A stretch of 64,000 nucleotides of DNA from Leptospira sp. WS58.C1 (GCF_040833995.1 NZ_CP162137.1:1701001-1765000), one strand, 5' to 3'; positions 19,509 through 29,661 are shown, counted from the first letter of the stretch. Numbers and translations: made by a program. Notes: generated by a model from the sequence alone, not told the origin.

Positions 19509-19541
19509 CCGGCAGCGGGAGCAGTGATGCTCCCGCACCGG
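19509..19541 (+). terminator. Strong hairpin behind flaB1
   Basis: GCGGGAGCA-GTGA-TGCTCCCGC, a perfect 9-bp stem (19515-19536) inside CCGG/CCGG arms, 10 bases after the stop. It lacks a T-run, so it may stabilise the 3' end rather than act alone as a terminator. Confidence 0.55.
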
Positions 19542-19847
19542 GAACTTCTTTTCTGTAGAACTCCGAAGCCGCAGATGCGGCTATCGTCGTCTAGGGACCT
19601 AATTGCCGTCGCAAGCTCCGGCTTATGAAGCCCGCTTTGCGGACTATAACGAAAAGGTACAGGAAAAACGTCGGGTCTAGTCTTCTTCTTTCCCCAATTT
19701 TTTTCCGGTTCCTTTTCCAAGGAGGAATTCCGAGGAAACGAAAACCGGGTTAGTAATAACCTAAAGCTTATTGTACTTTTGTAAGATCACTGACGTTAGT
19801 CGGCGTTCTTGCCGTGATTGAAAAATATCCTAAATCTCCAAGGGAGA
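19542..19847. other. Gap between flaB1 and the flaB2 leader
   Basis: No supported gene. It contains further short perfect hairpins: GCCGCA-GA-TGCGGC (19568-19581), TAGG-GA-CCTA near 19592, and ATCAC/GTGAT arms around GGC/GCC (near 19784-19816). The flaB2 promoter should lie here; TAAAGCTT near 19761 resembles a sigma-28 -35 but no convincing -10 follows. Confidence 0.45.
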
Positions 19848-19900
19848 ATGACCTGTCGGGTGGTCCGACCGGGTCCATCCCGGAGCACCGGACAGGTCAT
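19848..19900 (+). promoter_or_regulatory. Large stem-loop in the flaB2 leader
   Basis: ATGACCTGTC (19848-19857) pairs with GACAGGTCAT (19891-19900), continued after one G/G mismatch by GGTG/CACC. Inside, CCGGG-TCCAT-CCCGG (19869-19883) forms a second stem. It would insulate or stabilise the mRNA 5' region ahead of the GGA hairpins. Confidence 0.6.
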
Positions 19901-19907
19901 GTCCGAT

Positions 19908-19952
19908 CGGAGGATAGGGAGATCCTCCGGAAACTCTCTACAAGGAGTGTAG
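19908..19952 (+). promoter_or_regulatory. Two GGA-loop hairpins in the flaB2 leader (candidate CsrA sites)
   Basis: Hairpin 1: CGGAGGAT-AGGGAG-ATCCTCCG (19908-19929), 8-bp perfect stem. Hairpin 2: CTACA-AGGAG-TGTAG (19938-19952), with the Shine-Dalgarno in the loop, 1 base before the ATG at 19954. The stretch TACAAGGAGTGT is close to the CsrA SELEX consensus UACARGGAUGU. The loop GGA words are 26 bases apart, nearly as in flaB1. Confidence 0.68.
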
Positions 19953-19953
19953 G

Positions 19954-20802
<849 letters not shown>

Positions 20803-20817
20803 TTTTCGGGAACAGGC

Positions 20818-20852
20818 ACCACCGGACGGGAAATCCTCCGGTGGTTTTTTTC
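20818..20852 (+). terminator. Intrinsic terminator of flaB2
   Basis: ACCACCGGA/TCCGGTGGT, perfect 9-bp stem with a 10-base loop, followed by seven T. Confidence 0.93.
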
Positions 20853-21043
20853 TTTTAAATCCGTAAATTCGCGAGTTTGTCAGGAATTTATAATATTCAT
20901 TCTTCATTTCCCGAAAAACCGTCGGTTAATTCTATATTCGTCTTTTCCTTTTTTTTCTAAACGTTTCGTTCCTAAAAAAATTCTCGGTTTTTTATCGCTT
21001 ACTTTTGATTTTCGGACCTCCACTTTTCGGGGAAAAGATATAA

Positions 21044-21075
21044 TTAAGTGTTGACTTAATTAAGTCTTTACTTAA
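21044..21075 (+). promoter_or_regulatory. Tandem palindromic operator over the arsR-type promoter
   Basis: Two abutting copies of TTAAGT-N4-ACTTAA (spacers GTTG and CTTT). The first copy covers the -35 TTGACT (21051-21056) and the second reaches the -10 TAAATA (21073-21078). This fits an autorepressor site for the gene that follows. Confidence 0.7.
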
Positions 21076-21079
21076 ATAT

Positions 21080-21409
21080 ATGCTAATGAAGGCTTTAGAT
21101 GCGATTGCGGACCCAACCAGGCGCAAAATTTTAGAACTCTTGTTCGATGGGGAAATGGGAGCCGGAGAAATTGCAGGACATTTTGATATAAGTTCCGCCG
21201 CGATTTCCCAACATTTTAAGGTTTTGAGAGAATGTAATCTAATCCAAACAAGAGTGGATGGGCAAAGAAGGATCCACTCATTGGATTACAAAGGTTGGAA
21301 AGAGATCCAAGACTGGCTGGATAGAGCGAAATCTTTCTGGGAAGGAAGACTCGATCTTCTGGAAAAGGAATTAAAAGCCAATAAAATGAGAAAGGGGAGA
21401 AGATCGTAA
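21080..21409 (+). CDS. ArsR-family transcriptional regulator
   Basis: Winged-helix repressor of 109 residues. A-I-A-D-P-T-R-R-K-I-L-E-L-L near residue 8 and the recognition helix S-S-A-A-I-S-Q-H-F-K-V-L-R near residue 40 are hallmarks. There is no cysteine metal motif, so it belongs to the type paired with SRPBCC proteins rather than to metal sensors. The start may be ATG 21080 or 21086. No ribosome site precedes either, and the predicted transcription start falls on them, suggesting a leaderless message. The stop overlaps the next start as TAATG. Confidence 0.9.
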   Translation: MLMKALDAIADPTRRKILELLFDGEMGAGEIAGHFDISSAAISQHFKVLRECNLIQTRVDGQRRIHSLDYKGWKEIQDWLDRAKSFWEGRLDLLEKELKANKMRKGRRS

Positions 21410-21960
21410 TGAAAGATCTAACTGTAAACAAAACGTATGGGACCTTTACTTCCGAGTCAGAAGTTCGTTTCCAAAGGTTACTACCGGGTCCGATCGAGAC
21501 TGTTTGGGAATATCTTGTCGATTCCGAAAAGCGAGGCACCTGGCTTGCAAAGGGAACTATGGAGCTGAAGGTGGGTGGAAAAGTAGAACTGAATTTTTTA
21601 CATTCCTCTCTTTCGGAGGAAAAAACATATCCGGATCGATTCAAGGCGATGGAAAACGGTATTAGCGGAGTAGAAACGATCACAGCAATCGAAGCTCCTC
21701 GTCTTTTAAGTTTTACTTGGCATCCTAATTCGGAAGTTCGTTTCGAGCTAGAAGAAAAGGGAGAAGATGTTCTTCTTACCTTGAGACATTATAAACTGAC
21801 GGATGAATTCGGTAAACTTATGGTTTCTTCAGGCTGGCATACTCATTTGGATATTCTTGTCTCTAAACTTTATAGGGAATTGGTCCCTAAATTCTGGCAG
21901 ACATTCGCAAAACATGAAACTGCTTACGGTGAAAAACTGAAAATTACCGCTAAGAAGTAA
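21409..21960 (+). CDS. SRPBCC (AHSA1-like) domain protein
   Basis: A 183-residue START-like hydrophobic-cavity protein of the activator-of-Hsp90 type. The pattern L-P-G-P-I-E-T-V-W-E-Y-L-V-D-S near residue 25, L-S-F-T-W-H-P near residue 100 and the C-terminal S-G-W-H-T-H-L helix are typical. The ligand is unknown. It is coupled to the ArsR-type regulator, a very common pairing; the regulator probably controls both. Confidence 0.87.
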   Translation: MKDLTVNKTYGTFTSESEVRFQRLLPGPIETVWEYLVDSEKRGTWLAKGTMELKVGGKVELNFLHSSLSEEKTYPDRFKAMENGISGVETITAIEAPRLLSFTWHPNSEVRFELEEKGEDVLLTLRHYKLTDEFGKLMVSSGWHTHLDILVSKLYRELVPKFWQTFAKHETAYGEKLKITAKK

Positions 21961-21972
21961 GCCTTAAAAGTA

Positions 21973-22005
21973 AAAAGCCGACGAGCAATTCGCCGGCTTT
22001 TCTTT
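21973..22005 (+). terminator. Intrinsic terminator of the arsR/SRPBCC operon
   Basis: AAAAGCCG/CGGCTTTT stem with an inner CGA/TCG step, then TCTTTT. Symmetric enough to serve the convergent gene as well. Confidence 0.85.
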
Positions 22006-22025
22006 TAGATTGATCGGTAAATCGA

Positions 22026-23273
22026 TTATTTATTCGGACTGAACTCCAAAGTGACCACACCTCTTGCAGCGGATTTAACGTTCATTTTCTTAGTAGCTAA
22101 GAAAGAAAATCCTCTGTCCTTTTTATAGACTAATTCGTCCATAAACAGTGCGTCTTTTCCTGGGTAAGTAACTTCCCACTCGGAACCGCTTACGTTGCTA
22201 GTTCTAACATTGATGTCTTTTGCAGCGGTCAATTCTGCCAGATCATCTTTGAACTTAGTGGATTCGTCCGCATCCAATCCGGTAAACTTGAGAATGATGG
22301 TATTGTTCTCGGTGAGATTAAACCATTCCTCTTTGAGTTGTTTGTTTACTTTTTTGGTAACGTCTTCTGCCCAACCTGCAAGCGCTTTTTCTCTGGAAAC
22401 TTTTTGTGTGATATCCGCTCCACGAGCGTCTCCGTTTCCGGATGCTACAATTTTTCCATCCCCCCAAAGCAGGATCACTTTATAAGGACCGGTGGCAGCA
22501 GTATTGAATAAAGGTCTATCCAATTGTTTTCCGCCGATAGCAGTTACAGGCGCTTGGTCTTCTGTCTCTACGGAACCAACTACCAGCACTTCTGCTCCGG
22601 AAGCTTGAGCTTGGATGAGTATCGCAGCTCCGGCATCCAGAGAGTTGACTGCTTCCGCATTCAAACCGGAAGGTTTAACCGTTTTAGAAGCAGTTCCCGG
22701 ATCTACGATCTTGTTGCCTGCTTTTTTTAAACCTTTGATGATCTCAGCTTCCGCAATATTACCATTGCTTAAAGGAGCAACCGGTGCCCCTCCAACTTTA
22801 GAAGGAACTAAAACTACAATTCTTGGATTTCCAACATCTGCAAGAAGACCTTCGACCGCGGTGGAAAGTTTAGATTCTTCGATGGTGCAACGAACTGTAA
22901 GTTTTAAGATCGGTTGAGTATCGATCTTACCTTGGTCTTCGGAAACGATATCGTACGATTTTACGAATGCATCCGTTTTGGAAAGTAAACTAGAGCCTAA
23001 ACTTTCTCCATCGGAAGCTTGGCTTTTGTTGGAAATTTCTTCACCAACTACTTTACGTACCGCATTAACTTTTGCGTCTTTGATCGCTCTTTGTTTTGCG
23101 TTCGCTATATCTCCGTTATAGATCGGAGCCTCTCCGATCACGGTGATGGTATTTCCTTCTCTAGTGAATTCTTCTTTTTTCTTGCGTCGGGATCCGTCAC
23201 CCGTTGCGCATGCAAAAGCGAAACCTAAAATCAGTGTGAGAGCGGTAATCCGCAGGATGGGCAGCTTTGCCAT
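22026..23273 (-). CDS. Large putative lipoprotein with FlgT/LPP20-like N-terminal region
   Basis: Secreted 415-residue protein with a lipobox ending at Cys22 (F-A-F-A-C). Residues 38-120 ([12 protein letters not shown], then [19 protein letters not shown]) resemble the LPP20/FlgT N-terminal fold found in surface lipoproteins. The middle part has V-V-L-V-P-S-K and [11 protein letters not shown] segments like the FlgT middle domain. It is probably anchored in the outer membrane. It is a single gene between two convergent or divergent units; I do not assign a name. Confidence 0.72.
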   Translation of the reverse strand: MAKLPILRITALTLILGFAFACATGDGSRRKKKEEFTREGNTITVIGEAPIYNGDIANAKQRAIKDAKVNAVRKVVGEEISNKSQASDGESLGSSLLSKTDAFVKSYDIVSEDQGKIDTQPILKLTVRCTIEESKLSTAVEGLLADVGNPRIVVLVPSKVGGAPVAPLSNGNIAEAEIIKGLKKAGNKIVDPGTASKTVKPSGLNAEAVNSLDAGAAILIQAQASGAEVLVVGSVETEDQAPVTAIGGKQLDRPLFNTAATGPYKVILLWGDGKIVASGNGDARGADITQKVSREKALAGWAEDVTKKVNKQLKEEWFNLTENNTIILKFTGLDADESTKFKDDLAELTAAKDINVRTSNVSGSEWEVTYPGKDALFMDELVYKKDRGFSFLATKKMNVKSAARGVVTLEFSPNK

Positions 23274-23339
23274 ATCGCTTCCTTTTTCTCCTTGATGTAT
23301 TGAATTCTGTCTATTTACTGAACAAATAAGGTATCTTAC

Positions 23340-24599
23340 ATGCGGTTCAAAGAAAGAAACAAAAAAATCCTAACTTTACTCATTTTTTTTCTGACAATTT
23401 CCTCAGGCTCCTGCGTAGAAGCGTCATCCCGAAGTCATATTTCTAAATCCAAAATTATTCCAGCCGAAGTTTCCTTCTACGAGCAAGTACTTCCTAGTCT
23501 TTCCGGTAAATCCGTTGTGCTCGTTACCAATCCATCCGGTATAGGAAGATATCCTGAGAAGATTATAAAAGAGTTTAAGGATAAAAAAGTAAAGATCAAA
23601 CATCTGATCGGGCTTGAACACGGGTTTTTAGGATTGGAAGAGGACTTTAGTAAGTCTCCTGTCACAATGGATGAAACTTTTCAACTCCCTATCTATCATA
23701 TTTATAAAGTTAAAAACTCAGAGATCCCTGCGATCTTAAAGGGTGCGGATGCAGTAGTCTTCGACGTAGTCGACATGGGGATGCGTTGTTATACCTACCT
23801 AAGCGTTTTGAAACGTTTGATGGATAATTTGCCCGATCCAAACACGAAGTTTATCCTCTTAGATCATCCAAACCCGGCATTATATTTAGGCGCAAGGGGA
23901 GAAGGTATCCAAAAGAAGTTCCTTAACTTCGCGGGAGAATTTCCCTCTCTATTTTTCACAGGGATGACTCTGGGAGAAGCGGCTGCATTCTATAACGGAG
24001 AATATCTGGGCGGGAGAGTAAAACTAAATATTATCTCTCCCGAAAATCTAAAAAGAGGATTCGATTGGGAAAAAGAAGGTATCCCTTGGTCCACACCTTC
24101 TCCGAATCTACCGATGCTGGATTCTGCGCGGAATTATCTTGGTCTGGTATTATTAGAAGGAGTGAATGTTTCCGTAGGAAGAGGTACCCAGGCTCCATTC
24201 GTATATTTCGGCGCTCCTTGGATGAATGAACCGGAAGAAATTATCTCCGAATTGAACGAGGACAGTAAGGGAGATTATTATTACCAAAGTGTATTTTTTA
24301 AACCTACCTTCGGACCGTTTAAGGGAGAGATCTGCAGAGGTCTGCGTTTAACGGTAGTCAACCGAAAATACGATCCGATCAGAATGGCGTATAACCTGAC
24401 GTCCATTATGAAAAAGAAATATAAGGATTTCAAATGGAGACAATACGCGGACGGATCGCATAATATAGATTTTCTTTGGGGTACCGAAAAATTCAGAGAG
24501 TCTGTGGATGCGGGTAAGACCTACGATGAATTTAAGGCTTCTTACGCGGAATCGGAATCTTCCGCAAATAAGCTGATCCAAAAATATCTGATCTACTAA
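23340..24599 (+). CDS. DUF1343 protein, NamZ-like exo-beta-N-acetylmuramidase
   Basis: Predicted exported 419-residue protein (lipobox-like S-G-S-C25) of the DUF1343 family, whose founding enzyme NamZ removes terminal N-acetylmuramic acid from peptidoglycan fragments. Family segments are [38 protein letters not shown] and N-V-S-V-G-R-G-T. It could serve wall recycling; substrate is inferred from the family. It leads a run of same-strand genes through 26960. Confidence 0.87.
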   Translation: MRFKERNKKILTLLIFFLTISSGSCVEASSRSHISKSKIIPAEVSFYEQVLPSLSGKSVVLVTNPSGIGRYPEKIIKEFKDKKVKIKHLIGLEHGFLGLEEDFSKSPVTMDETFQLPIYHIYKVKNSEIPAILKGADAVVFDVVDMGMRCYTYLSVLKRLMDNLPDPNTKFILLDHPNPALYLGARGEGIQKKFLNFAGEFPSLFFTGMTLGEAAAFYNGEYLGGRVKLNIISPENLKRGFDWEKEGIPWSTPSPNLPMLDSARNYLGLVLLEGVNVSVGRGTQAPFVYFGAPWMNEPEEIISELNEDSKGDYYYQSVFFKPTFGPFKGEICRGLRLTVVNRKYDPIRMAYNLTSIMKKKYKDFKWRQYADGSHNIDFLWGTEKFRESVDAGKTYDEFKASYAESESSANKLIQKYLIY

Positions 24600-24630
24600 T
24601 GTTTTGTTACAGGATTTCGAAAGAGATATT

Positions 24631-25239
24631 ATGAGAACCCGATTCGCTGCCATATTCGTAATTTTATTTTCCTTTTCCCTTTTTGCGGAAAACCAAAGCG
24701 GAGAATGGAAAGAATACGGACTAAAAGAAGTTTTGGGCCGTTTGAAATTTTATGCGTTTGCAAAGATCGCACAAAGTGTTCGCACAGGTGCTTCCTTTGA
24801 TCAGGAATTATATGTAAAAGAGGCTCCCTGCAACCAAAACTTTCCTAAATTAGAGGGAAATTTCCAATGCGCATTACTTAGGGTTTCTAGTTTGGAAGAC
24901 AAGTTGGCGGAAGGTTCGGATCCGGAACCTAAAACTCCGGACGCTGCCTCTGCAAGCAGCGGTTTGACTCCCGCGAGGACGATACCTTCTATCCCTATGA
25001 AAGCGAAATGGTACGAGGGAAGGACCCTCGCAGGAAAGGGAGTTCTTTCTGTTCCCGGAAAAGAAGGGGAGAGCGATCTGAAATTTTTCTATCATACGGA
25101 TGGAAGGTTGAGCCATTATTCCTACGAAGATAAAATCGTTGTTTTTGACTGGAAAGGACAGGAGTTAAGCACTATTTTAACCGTAAAAGTGGATGCAAAG
25201 TTACGACCACTCGGCGGTAAGGAATATTTTTTTCCATGA
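24631..25239 (+). CDS. Secreted protein of unknown function
   Basis: About 202 residues with a clear signal peptide ([19 protein letters not shown]). I use ATG 24631 because the upstream start at 24604 would bury the signal. It has two cysteines in the first third and a Pro/Ala/Ser-rich linker near residue 105. No family is recognised. The stop overlaps the next start (ATGA), indicating an operon. Confidence 0.68.
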   Translation: MRTRFAAIFVILFSFSLFAENQSGEWKEYGLKEVLGRLKFYAFAKIAQSVRTGASFDQELYVKEAPCNQNFPKLEGNFQCALLRVSSLEDKLAEGSDPEPKTPDAASASSGLTPARTIPSIPMKAKWYEGRTLAGKGVLSVPGKEGESDLKFFYHTDGRLSHYSYEDKIVVFDWKGQELSTILTVKVDAKLRPLGGKEYFFP

Positions 25240-26090
25240 AAGAATTGTCTTCCGGATTTTTAAGAATGATGGACCATGAAGGTGTAAACCCGGTAGAATA
25301 TATCTGGGTGGTAGCTACTTATCCGTCTTCCGAATCCGGAAAACAAGAGGCCCAACTTGTTCCCGCAGGTTTTCGGATCGGTAATCTTGTAGGCAAAAGG
25401 GTAAAACTGGAATTTACCGGAAAAATCCGCTGCGTGAATTGTGGAAAAATAACAAGCAAAAGTTTCAACCAGGGAAGTTGTTTCCAATGTTTTCAAACAT
25501 TAGCGGAAAATGATCTATGTATTCTTCGTCCTGAAACCTGTCATTTTCATTTGGGAACCTGTAGGGAACCTGAATGGGGAGAAGGTTACTGCTTCCAAAA
25601 ACATACCGTATATCTTGCAAATACAAGCGGATTAAAAGTGGGGATCACTCGAGAAAAACCTGTCTCCAATCGTTGGGTGGACCAGGGAGCCCAAGAAGCA
25701 ATCCCACTTTTGGAAGTTTCCTCCAGAAGAGACGCAGGTCTCATCGAAAAACAATTTACGACCGTTATCGATGATAAAACCAAATGGCAGAAGATGGTGA
25801 CGGAAGATTCGGGAACCTTCGATCTGATTTCCAAAAAGAAAGAATTACTGGAAATCTTGGATTCCTGGGACCTAGGGGTTCCTTATACGGAATCAGAAGA
25901 ACGAAATATCACAAAATTAAGTTATCCTATTTTAGAATATCCAAAAAAATCCAAATCTTTTTCCCCCGATAAAGAGAAGGAGATAGATTCCAAATTGCTC
26001 GGCATTAAAGGACAATACCTTTTGTTCGAGGATGGAGTCATCAATATCCGCGCCTATGGCGGATACGAAATCCGTTTGTATTCGGAGTAA
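25236..26090 (+). CDS. DUF2797 family protein
   Basis: A 284-residue protein of the DUF2797 family, role unknown. A zinc-ribbon pattern C-V-N-C-G-K ... C-F-Q-C-F lies near residues 66-86, and a GIY-YIG-like strand pair ([15 protein letters not shown]) near residue 125 is followed by an arginine and a glutamate (K-Q-F) that could complete a nuclease-like site. A second Cys/His set (C-H-F-H-L-G-T-C) lies between. It overlaps the upstream gene by 4 bases and precedes an M48 protease by 6. Confidence 0.8.
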   Translation: MKELSSGFLRMMDHEGVNPVEYIWVVATYPSSESGKQEAQLVPAGFRIGNLVGKRVKLEFTGKIRCVNCGKITSKSFNQGSCFQCFQTLAENDLCILRPETCHFHLGTCREPEWGEGYCFQKHTVYLANTSGLKVGITREKPVSNRWVDQGAQEAIPLLEVSSRRDAGLIEKQFTTVIDDKTKWQKMVTEDSGTFDLISKKKELLEILDSWDLGVPYTESEERNITKLSYPILEYPKKSKSFSPDKEKEIDSKLLGIKGQYLLFEDGVINIRAYGGYEIRLYSE

Positions 26091-26096
26091 CACCAA

Positions 26097-26960
26097 ATGA
26101 AGAAAACCTCAATTCGCAAATATTTCCTGGTACTATTTTTGCTTTTTAGCCTCCAAGGTTGTGGTTGGATGGTCGATCTCGTTTTTCCATTGGACGTCGA
26201 TCGTTTTTTAGGAGAACAATTTTATAAAGCTGCCGTTACGGGTGATGCACACGGTGAAATTTACAAAGACAAACCTTTGGAAAAATATCTACAATCCATT
26301 GTAGACCGTATCTTAAAGTCCAAATCCATCCAATACAAGGATGAGTTCAAATATAAGGTAACCATAATAGACGACGATAAGGTGATCAATGCGATCTGCG
26401 CCCCCGGAGGTTATATTTTCGTCTATACGGGACTTCTTCATTTCGTAAAGAATGAGGCGACTCTTGCCGGTATCCTTTCTCATGAGATTGCTCATGCGGA
26501 GAGAAGACATTCCACCAAACAATTATCCACAAATATCACTTTATATTTTGCCTTGTATTTTGTTCTGTCTTATGTGCTCGGTCCCGATCTGGCACAACAT
26601 TCGGCGGACATAGCAGGACTTTCCACAAATCTATTAGGTCTTGTAAATTCCCGCTCCATGGAAGAAGAAGCGGACGAATACGGCTTTGACTATATGAGGT
26701 CCACTCCTTATTATCCTGGAGCAATCGCGGATTTTTTTAAAGATCTCCAACAAGAGAAAAAGAAAAATCCTGAGTTGAGCGGCGCCGATATTCCTTTGGA
26801 AAAGTATTTGAGCACTCACCCTTTGGACGAGGATCGAATTTCAGCAAACGAAAGAAGGTTGAAAGAAGCCGGGATTGGTGCGCCGAATCAAAAGTCATTC
26901 TTTAAAGAAAGATACCGCAATCATATAGAAAAATCTTTGGGAACAAAGGAAGAAGACTGA
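26097..26960 (+). CDS. M48-family metalloprotease lipoprotein
   Basis: Exported zinc protease related to BepA/LoiP, which act in outer-membrane quality control. Lipobox L-Q-G-C22; zinc motif H129-E-I-A-H133 followed by a helix; third ligand likely in M-E-E-E-A-D-E-Y near residue 195; T-H-P-L-D-E-D-R-I near residue 240 is the family's C-terminal motif. Length 287 residues. The target in Leptospira is unknown. Confidence 0.9.
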   Translation: MKKTSIRKYFLVLFLLFSLQGCGWMVDLVFPLDVDRFLGEQFYKAAVTGDAHGEIYKDKPLEKYLQSIVDRILKSKSIQYKDEFKYKVTIIDDDKVINAICAPGGYIFVYTGLLHFVKNEATLAGILSHEIAHAERRHSTKQLSTNITLYFALYFVLSYVLGPDLAQHSADIAGLSTNLLGLVNSRSMEEEADEYGFDYMRSTPYYPGAIADFFKDLQQEKKKNPELSGADIPLEKYLSTHPLDEDRISANERRLKEAGIGAPNQKSFFKERYRNHIEKSLGTKEED

Positions 26961-27022
26961 TTTAGCTCTACGGATATCGGCTTGTAACTGCCGGTTCTAT
27001 TTCTAAATTATTGAAAGAAAGG

Positions 27023-27051
27023 TTGACTGAATTCCATTCCGTCCGGATAAC
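27023..27051 (+). promoter_or_regulatory. Sigma-70 promoter of the DUF2157 operon
   Basis: TTGACT, 17-base spacer, GATAAC. The predicted transcription start is only 2-3 bases before the ATG at 27061. Confidence 0.65.
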
Positions 27052-27060
27052 CTTTGCGTC

Positions 27061-28251
27061 ATGAATTGGAAGAAAAAATTAAAAACTTGGGTGGATTCAG
27101 GACTCATTAGCCAGGCTCAGGCAGAGTCCATTCTCAAATTCGAAGATTCTAAAAAAATTCCTTATGTATTCTATTCCTTTTTAGCCTTAGGGATCGTGGT
27201 CATCGGTCTTGGAGTTATTGCTATGGTGGCGGCTAACTGGGACAAGATTCATTATTCGATAAAACTGGGCACTAGTTTTACGATACTTTTCGGGATAGGG
27301 ATCGCGATCCTATATTCACAAAGGAAAGAGATCTGGAACGATACGATCCGTTATCTTTTGGTTTTACTTCTGGGTGTATTATTTTTTGCGAATATTGGTC
27401 TGATCTCCCAAGTTTACCATACACAGGGGAAATTATACCAGGCTTTGCTCTTATGGTCGGGGATCACTATTTTACTTGTGATCATGTATCCTGGCAGGGT
27501 GCTGCAACATCTTTGGATCGCGGTATTCAGTTCCTCCATTTTTAGTTGGATCGACAATAATTCGAATATCGACTGGAGGGAAAGAAGTCATTATTACTCT
27601 TTATTCTTTTTTGTTGCCTCCTGGGTGTTTGCAGGGGTTGCGATCTTTGCAGAGAGAAGGCTGGAAACTAAGGAGAGTAAAACTTCTATTCTAGTGAATC
27701 CGTTCTTACTTTGGGCCTTCGGTTTTTTTATCACTTCTTCCATTTGGGGAAGTTTTGAGACACGCGATATCCCGAATTTAGATCCGAACCCCGAGTTTTA
27801 CAGAAAGTACGACGTTCCTTTTCCATGGTACTGGCCCCTAATTGTTCCAATCACGTTAATCGCTATTTCTCAAATTTTTCGAAACCGTTTTTCAAGAAGA
27901 AAGATCATCTTACTTTCGATTTCCGGAATATTCTTGGGACTTCTGAATTATCCGCAACTGTTTCATTGGTATGGAAAATTTCCGGCGATGATATTCTTCT
28001 TTTTGGCCTGGATCCCGTTTACATTTTTATTTTTCGAATCCAGAAGATGGTTTGATCTATCTTTATTAGTCTTAGGCGTCCGTTTTGTTTATATTTATCT
28101 GGAAGTGTTCGGAAGTTTACTCGCCACAGGGATCGGTCTCGTCGTCTCGGGAATATTCATACTAGGATTCAGTATTTTAATATTTAAGATGAGGGAAAGG
28201 ATCCGAAATGCAGCGAACCAACTCTTTCAATCGGAGGAATTAGGAATATGA
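27061..28251 (+). CDS. DUF2157 integral membrane protein
   Basis: A 396-residue membrane protein with about ten hydrophobic helices. The soluble N-terminus (V-D-S-G-L-I-S-Q-A-Q-A-E-S-I-L-K-F-E) and the first helices (G-I-V-V-I-G-L-G-V-I-A-M-V-A-A-N-W-D-K-I) match DUF2157. Function unknown. It is paired with a GDYXXLXY protein overlapping by 4 bases, a widespread combination that suggests they act together in the envelope. Confidence 0.88.
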   Translation: MNWKKKLKTWVDSGLISQAQAESILKFEDSKKIPYVFYSFLALGIVVIGLGVIAMVAANWDKIHYSIKLGTSFTILFGIGIAILYSQRKEIWNDTIRYLLVLLLGVLFFANIGLISQVYHTQGKLYQALLLWSGITILLVIMYPGRVLQHLWIAVFSSSIFSWIDNNSNIDWRERSHYYSLFFFVASWVFAGVAIFAERRLETKESKTSILVNPFLLWAFGFFITSSIWGSFETRDIPNLDPNPEFYRKYDVPFPWYWPLIVPITLIAISQIFRNRFSRRKIILLSISGIFLGLLNYPQLFHWYGKFPAMIFFFLAWIPFTFLFFESRRWFDLSLLVLGVRFVYIYLEVFGSLLATGIGLVVSGIFILGFSILIFKMRERIRNAANQLFQSEELGI

Positions 28252-28811
28252 AAAAGTTAACCATTTCGGTTCTTGCGGTATTTTTGCCCATTCTTGTTTT
28301 AGCCTCCATAGCTCTAGAAAGAGAATTCGATCTTAGGAATGGAAAAGTATTAATCCTTCCGATCACGGGTTATGATCCTAGAGATCTACTTTCCGGGCAT
28401 TATCTCAGATTTCAGATAGATCGTAAATATTCGAACGACGTTTGCCAAGGAGAGGGGACCGTCTTTTCCTTTTCTTCCAATTCTTTCGAGGCGGACCCTA
28501 AGATCCCGAGAAAGAATATAAAGGAAGCTTGTGTATGTTTCAATTCCAGAGAACCTTCCGTTTATGACTTAGGTTTTTACTCAGATTGTAACGAGGCAAA
28601 GAATGATCCAACTTGCTGGAATTATATCAGAGGGGAGTGTAATTACGGAAACTTTCATTATCCTTTCAGCAAATACTATATCCCGGAAGAAGGCGCGAAA
28701 GAACTAGAGGAAAAATTAAGAAAGCCGGGAGCCAAAATCCAATTACGAATGGATAAGAACGGGAATGGCCTCATCGAAAAGATCATTTGGCCGGATGTAT
28801 CTTCGCAGTAA
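28248..28811 (+). CDS. GDYXXLXY domain protein
   Basis: A 187-residue protein with an N-terminal membrane anchor and the signature segment [13 protein letters not shown] near residue 45, where the family normally has G-D-Y-x-x-L-x-Y. It has several cysteines (near residues 63, 86, 88, 105, 113 and 121) likely to be oxidised outside the cytoplasm. Partner of the DUF2157 protein. Its 3' end overlaps the convergent gene by 29 bases. Confidence 0.82.
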   Translation: MKKLTISVLAVFLPILVLASIALEREFDLRNGKVLILPITGYDPRDLLSGHYLRFQIDRKYSNDVCQGEGTVFSFSSNSFEADPKIPRKNIKEACVCFNSREPSVYDLGFYSDCNEAKNDPTCWNYIRGECNYGNFHYPFSKYYIPEEGAKELEEKLRKPGAKIQLRMDKNGNGLIEKIIWPDVSSQ

Positions 28812-29661
28812 CTTCGTTCAAGCTGCAATAATCCTTCTCTCCTAAACCCGCTTCCATCCCGTAGCGATAGATCTCATCCAATCCGGAACAGAGTGGCAAC
28901 TTTGTTCCGGATGTTTTCCCTAATGTGAGGGCATGTTTCAGATCTTTGTACATATTCTTCAATGCAAAATGGGTTTCGTAGTTTCCGGAAAATACGAACG
29001 GAAACTTAAATTCTGAAATTCCGGACTTGGCAGCGGATTGTTCTAAAATAGATTTCAGGACAGAAGGATCTATACCTTGAGCCTTTGCCAATGAAAAACC
29101 TTCCATATAGACTTGGAAGATCCCTGCTTGCACCATATTTAATGCGATCTTTGCTTTCTGTCCATCTCCGACTTCTCCGCAATAGACCGTGTTTTTCCCG
29201 GAGGCCTCAAAAATGAAAGAGATATCTTCGATCTCATCCTTGGACTTTGCTCCCACCATAAATAGGATCTGACCGTCCCTGGCTGCATTCTTGGAACCCG
29301 TCATCGGAGCATCTAAGAAATGAATATTCATTTTTTGGAATGTATCTTTTAACTTGAGAGTGAGAGAAGGGGAGGTTGTGCCTACGTCGATCACATAATT
29401 TGCATTCGTTTCCAAAAGTCCGGAGGAGAATACGGACTCTTCCACAACATGATCTTCGGTCAGACAAAGTATTATAATTTCCGAATCTTTTACCGTTTCT
29501 TTGATATTTCCATGAACGGAGACCAGATCGGACTGTAGGTCTTGGATCTTTTCAGGATTACGGGCGAATAATTGGAGAGAATGACCTAGCTTAGAAAGAT
29601 TATTTGCGATCCCTCTACCCATGATCCCTGTACCGATGATTGCGATTTTACGAGAAGACAT
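28783..29661 (-). CDS. NAD(P)-dependent beta-hydroxyacid dehydrogenase
   Basis: 3-hydroxyisobutyrate dehydrogenase / GLYR1-type reductase, 292 residues. Rossmann motif G-T-G-I-M-G-R-G near residue 10; D-A-P-M-T-G-S near residue 117 is the substrate loop; the catalytic lysine lies in G-Q-K-A-K-I-A-L-N near residue 165. The G-S-K/G-R loop types separate glyoxylate/succinic semialdehyde reductases from hydroxyisobutyrate enzymes, but I cannot decide. Monocistronic, convergent with the DUF2157 operon. Confidence 0.87.
   Translation of the reverse strand: MSSRKIAIIGTGIMGRGIANNLSKLGHSLQLFARNPEKIQDLQSDLVSVHGNIKETVKDSEIIILCLTEDHVVEESVFSSGLLETNANYVIDVGTTSPSLTLKLKDTFQKMNIHFLDAPMTGSKNAARDGQILFMVGAKSKDEIEDISFIFEASGKNTVYCGEVGDGQKAKIALNMVQAGIFQVYMEGFSLAKAQGIDPSVLKSILEQSAAKSGISEFKFPFVFSGNYETHFALKNMYKDLKHALTLGKTSGTKLPLCSGLDEIYRYGMEAGLGEKDYCSLNEVTAKIHPAK

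Noticed and set aside
21080..21409. ArsR-type gene considered as an arsenic sensor
   Set aside because: No metal-binding cysteine pair in the recognition helix and no ars genes nearby; SRPBCC partner indicates a different signal.
25236..26090. DUF2797 gene considered as a homing GIY-YIG endonuclease
   Set aside because: It lies in an ordinary gene run with no intron or intein context; the GIY-YIG resemblance is limited to one strand pair.
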